Assembly: GCA_963778025.1 (NCBI GenBank)
Contig: CAVZTA010000019.1
Coordinates: 310,001 to 374,000, forward strand
Source: CAVZTA01 sp963778025
GTDB lineage: Bacteria > Chloroflexota > Limnocylindria > Limnocylindrales > CSP1-4
Direction of reading: 5' to 3'
Length of the DNA stretch: 64,000 nucleotides
Both the position numbers and the translations under genes were made by a program. Positions within the stretch are counted from its first letter, which is position 1; the number at the start of each line of letters is the position of its first letter. The notes beneath the pieces were generated by a model. It searched no databases. It was given only the letters and a program-made list of their open reading frames with translations, and had not been told where the DNA came from. Shown piece after piece: positions 19,709-29,022 of this stretch.

Positions 19709-20469
19709 TCAGGTCGTGGCGACGCCCGGGCGGCCGACCGGATGGGTCCTGACCTGTGCGTGCCACGGGACGCCCAGCGTCCGGAGCAGCCAGCGGTCGA
19801 CGCCGTAGTAGCCGGCGACGCGCCAGGCGAGGATCAGGCCGATGGCGAACGTGAACATGACCGGGTTCGTCGACGCCGAGCCGGCGAGCAGGAACGACAT
19901 GTTCATCATCGCGCCGAAGAAGGCCGCGACGCCCACCAGCGTGCCGGTCAGCAGCGCCAGCGCGATGGCGATCTCGCCGAACATCACGAGCCACGCGAAC
20001 CAGCCCTGGGCGTGGTTGTCGACCAGGAGCTGGATGAAGCTGCGATACCACTCGAACGTGATCGGCGGGCGCCCGCCCTCGGGCGTCGTCAGCGCGCGCT
20101 GCCAGTAGCCGCAGGAGCGCGTCGCCGCCGTTCGTCCAGGCCGGGTCGGTGAGCTTGTGCCAGCCGGCCTCGAGCCATGCGAAGCCGACGAAGATCCGGA
20201 TCGGCAGCCACAGCAGGCCCGCGCGGGTGTTGCTGAACAGGTAGCGGGCGAAGGCCGGGCCCTCGACCTCGACGACCGTCGCCTCCGGGTCCTTCCGATC
20301 CATGAACAGGATCCCGATGACGACGATGAACAGGACCCAGAACGTCACGCGTCGCGAGCGTGCGCACCGTGTCGCTGATGTCCTCCGGCTTGAACCACGG
20401 GTTCTCCATCCAGAACAGCACCACCGCCGCCAGCACGGCGAGCGGGGTGACGAGGCGTCGAGCGGTCAT
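19709..20469 (-). CDS. DoxX-like membrane protein (two frame breaks)
   Basis: About 250 residues if repaired. The start is ATG 20469 with AAGGA and GAGGAG upstream. An N-terminal helix (LVTPLAVLAAVVLFW) and a second one (TFWVLFIVVIGILFM) precede a DoxX-like core: LPIRIFVGFAWLEAGWHKL, FGEIAIALALLTGTLVGVAAFFGAMMNM and a last helix before GYYGVDRWLLR. Breaks near 20350 and 20110 are each cured by deleting one base; the join reads LLRYWQRAL. DoxX/DoxD-like proteins include quinone-linked thiosulfate oxidoreductase subunits; the role here is unknown. Isolated transcription unit closed by the terminator at 19652. Confidence 0.75.
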
Positions 20470-20618
20470 CTCCTCGTTTCCTTCCGGCGCATCCGTCCCG
20501 GCACCACGGCGACGATGGTCGATGCGTCGGACCCGAGCCTCGCGCTCCGCCAGCGCCGCGTGGACAGGGTCTTCCGGACGGTCCACGTGTGACCGATGGC
20601 CCATGCCATCGGCCGCGG

Positions 20619-21165
20619 TCAGCCGCTCCGGCGCTCCAGCTGCAGGGCCCACGGGTCGATGCGGGCGACCGACGGCGGGACCGGCTGGAGCACGAATCCG
20701 GCGCGCTCCAGGAGCCGCCTCGCGATCGACGTCCGGAGTGTCACGTCGAGCGGGTCGACCCAGTCGCGCTCGGCGACGGTCACCGTCGCTTCCCAGCGTC
20801 GCCGCCGGCTCGAGCGCCACGTGCGCATCGAGGAGCCGTCCGCCAAGCCCCGCGCGCCGAGCTGTCGGGGCGACGCCCAGCGCCAGCAACGAGCGACGCC
20901 GCGGGTCGCCGTTCGTCGGGGCGGACACGGCCACACCGACCACGAGCTCGCCGTCGACGGCGGCGGAGACCGACGTGCCTCCATCCGCCAGTGCCGCGAG
21001 CAGCAGCGCGTGCGCCTCCTCGGGATCCGCCGGCGACACCACGCGGCTCGCGAGACGCAGCTCGGGCGAGCGTCGGGCCCTCGATCGAGGCGATGACGGC
21101 GGGCGACCCGCCCGGGCGCCGGCGCGACGACCGGCACCACCCGCTCGGCGTCGGCGCGGCCACGC
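20619..21165 (-). CDS. GNAT acetyltransferase, possibly fused to the AcuC-like protein (broken)
   Basis: A GNAT core is readable in pieces: AVDGELVVGVAVSAPTNGD, LLALGVAPTARRAGLGGRLL (acetyl-CoA loop R-x-x-G-x-G) and a C-terminus RRLLERAGFVLQPVPP. At least four frame breaks lie between about 21165 and 20800, all of the one-extra-base type, so the N-terminus and any start codon are obscured. No stop separates it from the upstream deacetylase in the repaired reading, so it may be a fused domain or a closely coupled gene. In Bacillus, AcuA (GNAT) and AcuC (deacetylase) form an opposing pair acting on acetyl-CoA synthetase; the arrangement here is reminiscent. Confidence 0.55.
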
Positions 21166-22362
21166 CAGATCCGGCGTCCACCACCCGCGCTCCCGCGCCT
21201 CCCGGAGCAGTCGCGGCACCACGACCGCGCGGACCGCGATGGCCCGCTCGGCCGACGCGCGCTCCGCCCGTCCCTGTGCGTCGGACAGCTCGATGCCCGC
21301 GTTGTGGTCGTCGAGGAACGCCGTGGGCAGCGGCTCGTCCCCGAACGCGGCCGCGTCGGACGCCCACCGCGCCCGCCACGCCGACGGCGTCTCCCGCGGC
21401 GGCTCGCGATGCGCCCCGGCCAGCCAGGTCAGCGCCCACGTCCGCGGCACGACGCGGTAGGCCGCATAGCCGCCGCCACCGGTCGCCAGCCACCGGCCGC
21501 CGGCGTACCGATGCGCGATCGCGTCGGCCAGCTTCGCGACCTCCCACTGCGCGGTCGTCGTGACCCGCAGGTGCGCCAGCGGATCCCACGCATGGGCATC
21601 CGCCCCGTGCTGGGACACGACGATGTCGGGCCCGAACGCCGCTGCGAGCCCCGGCACCACCTCGAGGATCGACCCCAGCCAGGAGCCCTCGCCCGCGAAC
21701 GGCTCGAACGGCAGGTTCACGGACGACCCGGTGGCGGCCCCCACGCCCAGCTCGTCCGGAAAGCCCGTTCCCGGGAACAGGTATCGCCCACTCTCGTGGA
21801 CCGAGATCGTCAGGACGCCCGGGTCGTCGTAGAAGATCGTCTGGACGCCGTCGCCGTGGTGGACGTCGACATCGAGATAGAGCACCCGGAGTCCCGATCG
21901 GCGGGCGCGCGCGATGGCCAGCGCCGGGTCGTCGTAGATGCAGAAGCCCCAGGCTCGCTCGGGCATGGCGTGGTGCAGGCCGCCGCCCGGGTGATGCGCA
22001 TGCAGGACGTCCCCGCGCAGGATCGCCTCCATCGCGGCGATGGATCCGCCGGCCACCGACGCGGCGGCCTCGTGCATGCCGGGGAAGGCCGGGTTGTCCG
22101 AATGACCGAAGCCGTAGTCGCCGGGCAGCCACGGCTCCTCGCCATACATCCGGACCGCGTCGACGTAGCGCCGCGTGTGGACCCACTCGAGCTCGTCGTC
22201 GGCCGCCGGCTCGGGCGCCAGCCCCGGCTCAGCGCCGACGTGCCGCAGCAGGTCGATGCCCGGCCCGAAGCGGAGCGGCGTCAGCGGATGGTGTGGGCCG
22301 AAGTCATACGTCGTCGATCGGGGACCGAAGACGAGCAGCGGACCCTCAGGCGTCGGGGGCAC
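21160..22362 (-). CDS. acuC: AcuC-like histone-deacetylase-family protein
   Basis: About 400 residues from GTG 22362. Class I/II deacetylase fold: PHHPLTPLRF at the start, HHPGGGLHHAMPERAWGFC (catalytic His-His), YLDVDVHHGDGVQTIFY (zinc Asp/His), SQHGADAHAWDPLAHL and the C-terminal ATGGGGYAAYRVVPRTW characteristic of AcuC. It removes acetyl groups from lysine (acetyl-CoA synthetase in Bacillus) and is cytoplasmic. A GNAT follows directly. A weak CATCAT hexamer lies 6 nt before the start. The reading frame is clean until about 21165. Confidence 0.85.
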
Positions 22363-22445
22363 CGTCGAATGATGCGTCCTGGACCGCCAGCGCCTCTCGA
22401 CATCCCCGACATGCCGCCTCGACCGCACGCAGCCGCGGAGCGGAG

Positions 22446-22451
22446 TACCAT
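22446..22451 (+). promoter_or_regulatory. -10-like TACCAT, leaderless-type, for tatA
   Basis: TACCAT ends 7 nt before the GTG at 22459 with no ribosome-binding site between. It helps fix the start of this very short gene. Confidence 0.5.
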
Positions 22452-22458
22452 CGCCGTC

Positions 22459-22638
22459 GTGCAGGACATCGCGCTCGTCCTCGTGATCGTGCTCATCGTC
22501 GTCGTCATCTGGCGCGGGCCCAAGACGCTGCCGCTGATCGGCAGGGCGTTCGGACAGGGCGTCCGCGAAGCACGGCGCGAGATCGACGAGATCAAGGGCG
22601 ACGGCGAGAACGACACGCAGCCGCCGCCCGCCGCCTGA
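22459..22638 (+). CDS. tatA: TatA-family twin-arginine translocase subunit
   Basis: 59 residues from GTG 22459. One N-terminal membrane helix (IALVLVIVLIVVVIW) leads into RGPKTLPLIGRAFGQGVREA, the TatA hinge and amphipathic helix with the conserved GPKxLPxxGR pattern, then a short charged tail. TatA oligomers form the protein-conducting element of the Tat system for folded redox proteins. tatB and tatC are not in the window. At least one Tat substrate is (RRSFLASAA in the oxidoreductase at 49.6 kb). It is followed after 15 nt by the luciferase-like gene. Confidence 0.8.
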   Translation: MQDIALVLVIVLIVVVIWRGPKTLPLIGRAFGQGVREARREIDEIKGDGENDTQPPPAA

Positions 22639-22653
22639 CCGCCGACACGGCGC

Positions 22654-23680
22654 GTGCACCTCGGCTATGGGCTGCTGACGGCCCAGCACCATCCTGACGA
22701 CCCGCGCTCGGACGCGGACATCTACGCGCGAGACGGTGGAGTACGGCGTGCTCGCCGAGCGGGCGGGCCTGCACTCGATCTGGACCAGCGAGCATCACTT
22801 CGTCGACGACGGCTACACCCCGTCGCAGCTGCCGATCCTCGCGGCCATCGCCGCCCGCACCGAGCGCATCCAGCTCGGCACCGGCGTCCTGCTCGCCCCG
22901 ATGTTCGACCCGCTCCACCTCGCCGAGGACGCCGCGGTCGTCGACCTGCTGTCGCGCGGGCGCCTGATCCTGGGACTTGGGAACGGCTGGCGGGCGGAGG
23001 AGCTCGAGGGCTTCGCGATGCCCGGCGGTCGGGCCGCCCGACTCGAAGCGATGATCACGGTCCTCCGCCAGGCCTGGGGCGACGGCCTCACGACCGGTGA
23101 CGGCTCGCTGTTCCGGTATGCCGAGCCCGGTCTCAACGTCACGCCGAAGCCGGTGCGCGGCGCGGCGACGCCGATCTGGATCGGCGCCGGCGCCGAGCCG
23201 GCGGTGCGGCGGGTGGGGCGCGTCGCCGACGGCTACCTCGGCAGCAGCGCTTCCCCGGATGCCCTTCGCCAGCGCGCATCGTGGATCCGCGAGGAGGCCG
23301 TGGCGGCGGGCCGGGATCCTGCCGCGATCACGATCGGCGTGCACCGGATGGCGTTCGCGTGGCGTGGCGCGGACGCCTGGGAGCGCATCCGCGACGCCGC
23401 CCGCTACATGGTCTGGAAGTACGACGACATGACCGACGCGCGTGGCTCGCAGGGTCGCCGCACGCCGCCGCCGACCGCCGATCCCGACGGCGACGTCGCT
23501 CGGCACCGGATGCTGTTCGGGACGCCCGAAGAGGTCGCCGAGGGCGTGCGCGCGTTCGCCGACACGCTCGGCGACGACGGGCTGTTCGTCTTCCGGACGC
23601 ACTTCCCGGGCCTCGATCCGAGCGTCCAGCGCGAGGCGTTCGACATCCTCGTCGAAGAAGTCGTTCCGCTCCTGCGTTAG
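22654..23680 (+). CDS. luciferase-like (LLM) flavin/F420-dependent oxidoreductase (frame break near 22728)
   Basis: About 342 residues from GTG 22654. The start (VHLGYGLLTAQHH) joins, after removing one base near 22728, to VEYGVLAERAGLHSIWTSEHHF, the luciferase-like barrel start. It continues with AARTERIQLGTGVLLAP, DPLHLAEDAAVVDLLSRGRL, GLGNGWRAEELEGF and TPIWIGAGAEPAVRRVGRVADG, the standard LLM order. Cofactor FMN or F420 cannot be told apart reliably from sequence. It is probably co-transcribed with tatA and its stop overlaps the stop of the convergent ptsI by 2 nt. Substrate unknown. Confidence 0.85.
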
Positions 23681-25458
23681 CCGTCGAGCTCGCGGCCGAG
23701 CCGGCGGACGTCCGCCAGCGACCCGGCCGAGAGCGACGCCCGTCCGACGCGCTCCGCCGTCTCGCGCTCGACGGCGGCCAGTCGTCGCCGCGACCCCGGG
23801 CACGGCCGTCGGTGCGACGCTCAGGATGTCGACACCCAGCCCCGCCAGGATCGGACCGGCGACGGGATCGGCGGCCGCCTCGCCGCACACGGTGACCGGT
23901 CGCCCGGTCCGGCGCGCGGCATCGACGACGCCCGACACCAGCCGGAGGACGGCCGGCTGGAGCGGCGACGCCAGCTCAGCCAGCGCCGCGTGGGTCCGGT
24001 CCGCGGCGAGCGTGTACTGGGTCAGATCGTTGGTGCCGATCGAGAGGAAGTCGACGACCGGGGCGAACATGTCGGCCAGCACGGCGACCGCCGGTACCTC
24101 GACCATGATCCCCAGCCGCACGTCGCTGGCGATGGGCGCGCCGGCGGTCCGCGACGCCGTCGCAGCGGCGGTCAGTGCCGCGCGAGCGTCGGCCAGCTCG
24201 TCGAGGCTCGAGACCATCGGCAACATCACGTCGAGGGTGCGGCCGGCGCATGCCTCGAGCAGCGCCCGCAGCTGCGTCCGAAGCAGCTCCGGCTCCCGGA
24301 GCCCCAGGCGCACGCCACGGACCCCGAGCGCTGGATTCATCTCCGGCGGATCGGTCGACCACGGGGCCGGCTTGTCGCCGCCGATGTCGAGGGTCCGGAA
24401 GACCACCGGCGCCATCGGGAAGGTCTCCGCGATCCGGCGGTAGACCGATCGCTGCTCGTCGAGTCCGGGCGGGACCGAGCGGCCGAAGAACAGCAGCTCC
24501 GTTCGCACCAGGCCGATGCCGGCTGCACCGACGCGGGCCGCCTCCTCGGCCTCGCGCACCGAGCCGACATTCGCCTCGAGCGTGACCGTGGCGGCGAGGC
24601 TCGTCGATCGCGCCCCGATCGCGGTCGCGGGGCCGGCACCGCCGTCGCGGGTCGCCGCGAGCGTTCGACGGTCGTCGATCCGATGGCGCGACCACGATGC
24701 GCCCAAGCGTGCCGTCGACGAGCACCTCGATGTCGACGGGGATGCCGTCGCTCGCCGAGCCCGAGCCCCAACACCAACGGGACGCCGAGGGCGCGCGCGA
24801 CGATCGCGGTGTGGCCGGTCGGCGCGCCACCTCCGAGGGCGAGGCCGGCGACGAGCTCGGGACGGAGGCCGGCGACGAGCGAGGGATCGAGGTCGTCGGC
24901 GAGGATCACGGCCGGCTCCCCGTCGCTCCGGTGCAGGACCGGCGCTCCACGGCCGGTCAACGTCGCGACGACGCGCCTCGCCACGTCACGGACGTCGGCA
25001 GCGCGGGCGCGGAAGTAGTCGTCGTCGATGCCGGCGAGCTGGTCCGCGAGCCCCGAGGCGACACCCTCCAGCGCGTCCTCCGCGCGGGCGCCGTCGGCGA
25101 TCGCGGCGAGCGACGGCTCGATGAGCCCGGGATCGCGCGCGAACAGCGCCTGGGCCTCGAAGATCGCGCCCACTTCGGCGCCGGCTCGTTCGCCCGCGCT
25201 GGTCGCCAACGCTTCCAGCTCCTTCGCGGCACGATCGAGCGCCGCGCGCAGACGCTCCGCCTCGTCGTCCGGCGTCCTGGTCGACGCCGTGCGCCGCAGG
25301 CCGTCCGCGCCATCGGCCAGCGCCTCATCGACGGTCGCTGCGCCCGGCCGATACGCCCGCCCGACGGCGCGACCCGGCGCTCCCGGCCGCCCGACGAGCT
25401 CGACGCGCGGGTCCGAGGCAGGGTCCGGGTCGCGCACGGGGACCGGTTCGGCGGCCAT
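23677..25458 (-). CDS. ptsI: PTS enzyme I (three frame breaks)
   Basis: About 593 residues from ATG 25458, 7 nt after the dhaL stop. It autophosphorylates from PEP on the histidine in LGGGAPTGHTAIVARALGVP and passes the phosphate to HPr. The PEP-binding barrel is present: ANVGSVREAEEAARVGAAGIGLVRTE, FRTLDIGGDKP, ALGVRGVRL, VEVPAVAVLADMFAPVVDFLSIGTNDLTQYTLAADR and the active-site cysteine in VTVCGEAAADP. Breaks near 24762, 24688 and 23800 are each cured by removing one base; the restored end is SLADVRRLGRELDG with TAA at 23679-23677. Last gene of the Dha-PTS operon. Confidence 0.9.
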
Positions 25459-25465
25459 CGGATCG

Positions 25466-26114
25466 TCAGGCGGCTGCGGCAGCGTCGGCGAGCGCGCCGA
25501 TGAGCAACGCCGCGGACGTCGCCCCCGGGTCCGCGTGGCCCACGCTGCGCTCACCGAGATAGGACGCACGGCCCTTCGTCGCGATGAGCGGGATCGTCGC
25601 GGTCACGCCGGCGTCAGCGGCATCCCGCGCCGCCGCGAGGACCGCCTGGACGTCGGCGCCGGATGTCGAGCGCCCCGCGCGCCGCGGTCGCGGCGGGCAC
25701 CAGGGCGTCGAGCATCGTCTTCTCGCCGGTCGTGGACTTGCCGAGCGTCGAGACGCCGGCGGCCGCAGCCTCGAGGGCCGCCACGAACGCCGCCGCGGTC
25801 TCTCCGTCGGACGCACCGACCGCCGCGGAGGCCTTGAGGAACGCCGTGCCGTAGAGCGGCCCGGAGGCGCCGCCGACGGTCGAGATGAGCGTCCGCCCGG
25901 CGGCCTTGAGAACGCCCGCGGCCTGCGCCGGCTCGGGTCCGTCGACCGGCGGAAGTCCCGCATCGAGGACCGCGACGATCGCGCTGAACCCGCGATCGAG
26001 GTTGATGCCGTGATCACCGTCGCCGATCGCCTGGTCCAGCGCGGTCAGCTCGGCCGCGCGCTCGTGGATGCGGGCCTGTGCCAGCCGGAGCCACGCTTCC
26101 AGGGTGCGCTGCAT
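25466..26114 (-). CDS. dhaL: dihydroxyacetone kinase ADP-binding subunit DhaL (one frame break)
   Basis: About 215 residues from ATG 26114 (GGAGGC upstream). The DhaL nucleotide site is clear: AIGDGDHGINLDRGF (Mg-ADP aspartates), TVGGASGPLYGTAFLKA and STTGEKTMLDAL, ending TKGRASYLGERSVGHADPGA. One extra base near 25665 separates ARGALDI from ADVQAVLAAARDAAD. In PTS-type Dha kinases DhaL keeps a bound ADP that DhaM rephosphorylates, and it transfers phosphate to dihydroxyacetone held by DhaK. Between dhaK and ptsI. Confidence 0.9.
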
Positions 26115-26188
26115 CGGTGCCTCCATGCGCTGCGACGGCGGGATCGTAGGCCGATCGATGCGCCGCGGCGCGACGGCGGGCGGCGGGC

Positions 26189-26217
26189 GGCGGTGGGGTG
26201 AGGGCCCCGCCACCGCC
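26189..26217 (-). terminator. GC hairpin between dhaK and dhaL
   Basis: GGCGGTGG (26189-26196) pairs with CCACCGCC (26210-26217), extended by G-C pairs across a bulge, just after the dhaK stop. No T-run. It could attenuate dhaL-ptsI relative to dhaK or stabilise the upstream transcript. Confidence 0.35.
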
Positions 26218-26230
26218 CATCCGGTCCGGG

Positions 26231-27256
26231 TCAGACGCCCCAGCGCAGGGCCGGGGTGTGGACCGGCGCGTCCCACCACCGGACGAGGTCGTCGTCCAGG
26301 CGGAGAAGCGTCACCGAGAAGCCGGCCATCTCGAGGCTCGTGATGTAGCTCCCGACGAGGTTCCGGGCGATCGAGATGCCCTGCCCGTCGAGGATGCGCG
26401 ACACGGCCCGATAGGCGATGTACAGCTCGATGAGCGGCGTCCCGCCCATCCCGTTCACGAACGCGAGGACGCGGTCACCGCGCCGCAGCCCCAGATCGTC
26501 CACGATCGGCGTGACCAGCGTCTCCGCGATGTCGTCGACCGACGTGAGCTTCTCGCGTCGACGACCCGGCTCCCCGTGGATCCCGATCCCGATCTCCACC
26601 TCGTCGTCGCCGATGGCGAACGTCGGCGTGCCGGCGGCGGGGACGATGCACGAGGTCAAGGCCATGCCCATCGAGCGCGCGTTGGCGTTGACCTTCGCCG
26701 CGGTCGCCGCGACGTCGGCGAGCGAGCCGCCCGCCTCGGCCTGGGCGCCGGCGATCTTCTCGACCAGCACCGTGCCCCCGACGCCCCGGCGTCCCGCGGT
26801 GTACAGCGAGTCCTGGACCGCGACGTCGTCGTCGGTGACGACCGTGGCGACCTCCACGTCGCCCGCGACGAGGTCGGCGGCCATCTGGAAGTTCAGGACG
26901 TCACCGGTGTAGTTCTTGACGATGTGGAGCACCCCCGCCCCGCCGTCGACGGCGCGGGTCGCGGCCTCCATCTGATCGGGGACCGGCGACGTGAACACGT
27001 TGCCGGCACAGGCAGCGTCCAGCATGCCCAGGCCGACGAAGCCGCCATGGAGCGGCTCGTGGCCCGAGCCGCCGCCGGACAGCAGGGCGACCTTGCCCCG
27101 ACGGGGTGCGTCCTTGCGAAGGACGACGTTGTTGGCGGCGTCGATGCGGACGAGGTCGGCGTGAGCGAGGCCGAGGCCCTCGAGGCTCTCGGGGACCACG
27201 TCCTCGACGGCGTTGATGAGCTTCTTCATCGCGCGGACCGGTGCGGTGGCTGCCAT
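26231..27256 (-). CDS. dhaK: dihydroxyacetone kinase subunit DhaK
   Basis: 341 residues from ATG 27256. It binds dihydroxyacetone covalently through a hemiaminal with the histidine in GIGIHGEPG (His227). LLSGGGSGHEPLHGGFVG (His66, general acid/base), KNYTGDVLNFQMA and GRRGVGGTVLVEKIAG are the other family signatures. Length fits bacterial DhaK (about 330-356). It works with DhaL and the phosphoprotein DhaM. An aquaglyceroporin lies 28 nt upstream, giving a path from dihydroxyacetone/glycerol uptake to DHA phosphate. Confidence 0.95.
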   Translation of the reverse strand: MAATAPVRAMKKLINAVEDVVPESLEGLGLAHADLVRIDAANNVVLRKDAPRRGKVALLSGGGSGHEPLHGGFVGLGMLDAACAGNVFTSPVPDQMEAATRAVDGGAGVLHIVKNYTGDVLNFQMAADLVAGDVEVATVVTDDDVAVQDSLYTAGRRGVGGTVLVEKIAGAQAEAGGSLADVAATAAKVNANARSMGMALTSCIVPAAGTPTFAIGDDEVEIGIGIHGEPGRRREKLTSVDDIAETLVTPIVDDLGLRRGDRVLAFVNGMGGTPLIELYIAYRAVSRILDGQGISIARNLVGSYITSLEMAGFSVTLLRLDDDLVRWWDAPVHTPALRWGV

Positions 27257-27283
27257 GGCAGGATGCTCCTTCGCGCTCTGGGG

Positions 27284-28045
27284 TCAGGCTTCTGCCGCGA
27301 CGCGGTCGCGCACGGGGGCCGGCGTCGGCTCCGTCGCCTCGCGTCCGATGAACTGGTACAGGAAGGCGCCGATCAGACCACCCACGATCGGGCCGGCGAT
27401 GTACACCCACAGCTGGCTGAGGTCGGTCGGGTGGCCGATGAGCGCCTCGAGGACCTGCGGGCCGATCTGGCGCGCCGGATTGAGGGCGGCACCGGTGATC
27501 GGGCCGACCAGGATGATCACGCCGTAGACGATGAACCCGATGGCGATGCCGGCGAACCCGGCCGGCGCCTTGCCCGACACGGCCGCGCCGAACACGGTGA
27601 ACACCAGGATGGCGGTGCCGATGACCTCGGCCAGGAAGCCGACGATGTTGCCGGCGTTGGCGTTGACACTCACCGCGCCGAGGCCGAGCGCCTGCGGATC
27701 GTTGCCGGTGAGGATGACGAGCGTGAGGGCCGCGCCCAGGAAGGCCCCGGCGACCTGCGCCACGATGTACGCGCCGGCGGTCGAGCCGTCGATCTTGCGG
27801 GTCGCGAACAGGGCGATCGTCACGGCCGGATTGATGTGGCAGCCGCTGATGTGCCCGACGGCATAGATCGCGGCGAAGATCGCGAAGGCGAACGCGAACG
27901 AGATCGTGCTGAGCTCCGCGCTCCCGAACGGGTTGCTGCCCGTCAGGAACACGGTGAGCGGCACGGAGCCCGCGCCGATGAACACCAGGATCGCCGTGCC
28001 GATGGCCTCCGCCACCAGCTTCTGCGACAACGTCGGGGACGACAT
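27284..28045 (-). CDS. MIP-family aquaglyceroporin
   Basis: 253 residues, six helices, with both pore loops: GCHINPAVTIALFATRKIDG and GAALNPARQIGPQVL (the Arg after NPA is the selectivity arginine). Such channels conduct water and small polyols; its place inside the Dha operon argues for glycerol or dihydroxyacetone (GlpF-like function, inferred). ATG 28045 has GGAGGAAGG just upstream. Between ptsH and dhaK on the same strand. A PTS-type Dha operon carrying its own channel is less common than dhaKLM alone. Confidence 0.88.
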   Translation of the reverse strand: MSSPTLSQKLVAEAIGTAILVFIGAGSVPLTVFLTGSNPFGSAELSTISFAFAFAIFAAIYAVGHISGCHINPAVTIALFATRKIDGSTAGAYIVAQVAGAFLGAALTLVILTGNDPQALGLGAVSVNANAGNIVGFLAEVIGTAILVFTVFGAAVSGKAPAGFAGIAIGFIVYGVIILVGPITGAALNPARQIGPQVLEALIGHPTDLSQLWVYIAGPIVGGLIGAFLYQFIGREATEPTPAPVRDRVAAEA

Positions 28046-28103
28046 GCGCCTTCCTCCTCGGGTGCTCGGGTCCGCCGGTCGGGTCGCTCCCGACCGCGCG
28101 GGA

Positions 28104-28379
28104 TCAGGCGTCGACGGACGCCGCGACGTAGGGCGTCAGCTCGTCGGCGAGGGCACGGAGCGCCGTGTCGGCGTCCGGGCCGTCGGCGACGAGCCGGATC
28201 GATGCGCCGGGCCGGACCGCGAGGGACAGGACGCCGATCAGGCTCTTGGCATCGGCCTGCGCTGCGTCCGTGTGGATCGCGATCCGAGCGGCGAAGCGGC
28301 TCGCCACCTGGACGAAGCGCGCTGCCGGCCGTGCATGCAGGCCGGTGGGGTCGACGACGGTGAAGGTCGCTTCGGCCAT
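28104..28379 (-). CDS. ptsH: HPr phosphocarrier protein
   Basis: 91 residues. The phosphorylated histidine falls at the canonical position in DPTGLHARPAARFVQ (His15), and KSLIGVLSL places a serine at position 46, the regulatory site of HPr kinase in Firmicutes. It transfers phosphate from enzyme I (ptsI, same operon) to DhaM. It starts 2 nt after the dhaM stop. In many bacteria HPr- and EI-like domains are fused to DhaM; here all three are separate proteins. Confidence 0.93.
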   Translation of the reverse strand: MAEATFTVVDPTGLHARPAARFVQVASRFAARIAIHTDAAQADAKSLIGVLSLAVRPGASIRLVADGPDADTALRALADELTPYVAASVDA

Positions 28380-28381
28380 CG

Positions 28382-28804
28382 TCAGCCTCCCAGACGCTTC
28401 GACATGGTGGCGGCACCCTCGGCTGCGGTGGCGACCTCCTCGAGGGACGCGCCCACGCTCGCCTGCACCGCCGCGATGACCGCCCCCTCGACGAGCGGCG
28501 CATCGGCGATCCGGACCCGCGCCCGGTCGTCCGGCTCGAGGTCCTCGAGGGCGAGCTCCAGGCTGAGCGCCGCACTCCCGAGGTCCAGCAGGACGACCGC
28601 GCTGCCGGGCGTACCGTCGGCACCGCTCGCCGCGAGGACGTCCCGGATGGCTGCGGTGATGGTCGGGGCACTCGTGCCCAGCCGGCCATCGTCGGTGCCC
28701 CCGGCGATGGCGATGGGGACGGCATCGCCGGCCACCTGCGCCACCATGTCCCGGAGCCCTTCCGCGATCGTCCGGCTATGCGAGACGAGTACCAGTCCCA
28801 CCAC
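28382..28804 (-). CDS. dhaM: PTS-dependent Dha kinase phosphotransferase subunit DhaM
   Basis: 140 residues, EIIA-mannose-type fold: VGLVLVSHSRTIAEGLRDMV (phosphorylated His9), GGTDDGRLGTSAPTITAAI and VVLLDLGSAALSLELALE. It accepts phosphate from HPr and rephosphorylates the ADP on DhaL. GTG 28804 is preceded by AAGGAGG with 5-nt spacing, one of the strongest ribosome-binding sites in the window. First gene of the operon; its upstream region holds the direct repeat at 28854. Confidence 0.92.
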   Translation of the reverse strand: MVGLVLVSHSRTIAEGLRDMVAQVAGDAVPIAIAGGTDDGRLGTSAPTITAAIRDVLAASGADGTPGSAVVLLDLGSAALSLELALEDLEPDDRARVRIADAPLVEGAVIAAVQASVGASLEEVATAAEGAATMSKRLGG

Positions 28805-28853
28805 CCGCTCCTCCTTCGCTCACGGCGATGCCGGCGATGCTGCGCGCGTCGGG

Positions 28854-28882
28854 CATCAAGGACTCATCAAGAGCTCGTCAGG
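28854..28882. promoter_or_regulatory. PhoB-box-like direct repeat between dhaM and dhaL2
   Basis: CATCAAG (28854-28860), GACT, CATCAAG (28865-28871), then at the same 11-bp period a 5/7 match CGTCAGG (28876-28882). Seven-bp repeats with 4-bp spacers are the standard geometry of OmpR/PhoB-type regulator sites. It lies about 50 bp upstream of dhaM. A regulator of that family is encoded in the divergent operon (31373-32056). The repeat itself is seen directly; the binding protein is inferred. Confidence 0.55.
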
Positions 28883-28962
28883 ATGCGCGATGGATGCGTC
28901 GGCGGACCGCCGTGGGGTGCGGGACGGGGTCGGCTGGCGGCGCTTCGGAAGCGGCGAGGGCG

Positions 28963-28992
28963 TTGTCGGGGATGGTGGACGCTGCCTACACT
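28963..28992 (+). promoter_or_regulatory. promoter for dhaL2-kinase-regulator operon
   Basis: TTGTCG (28963-28968), an 18-bp spacer, TACACT (28987-28992), then about 30 nt to the GTG at 29023. The leader carries GAGGA (29014-29018). Confidence 0.5.
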
Positions 28993-29022
28993 CCGGCCAC
29001 CCCGAGGCCCCACGAGGACGCC

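Noticed and set aside
24690..24765. Programmed +1 frameshifting in ptsI and other genes
   Set aside because: Too many unrelated genes, no shared slippery sequence, and unbroken long genes (cphA, rph, ligD) alongside; insertion errors explain it better.
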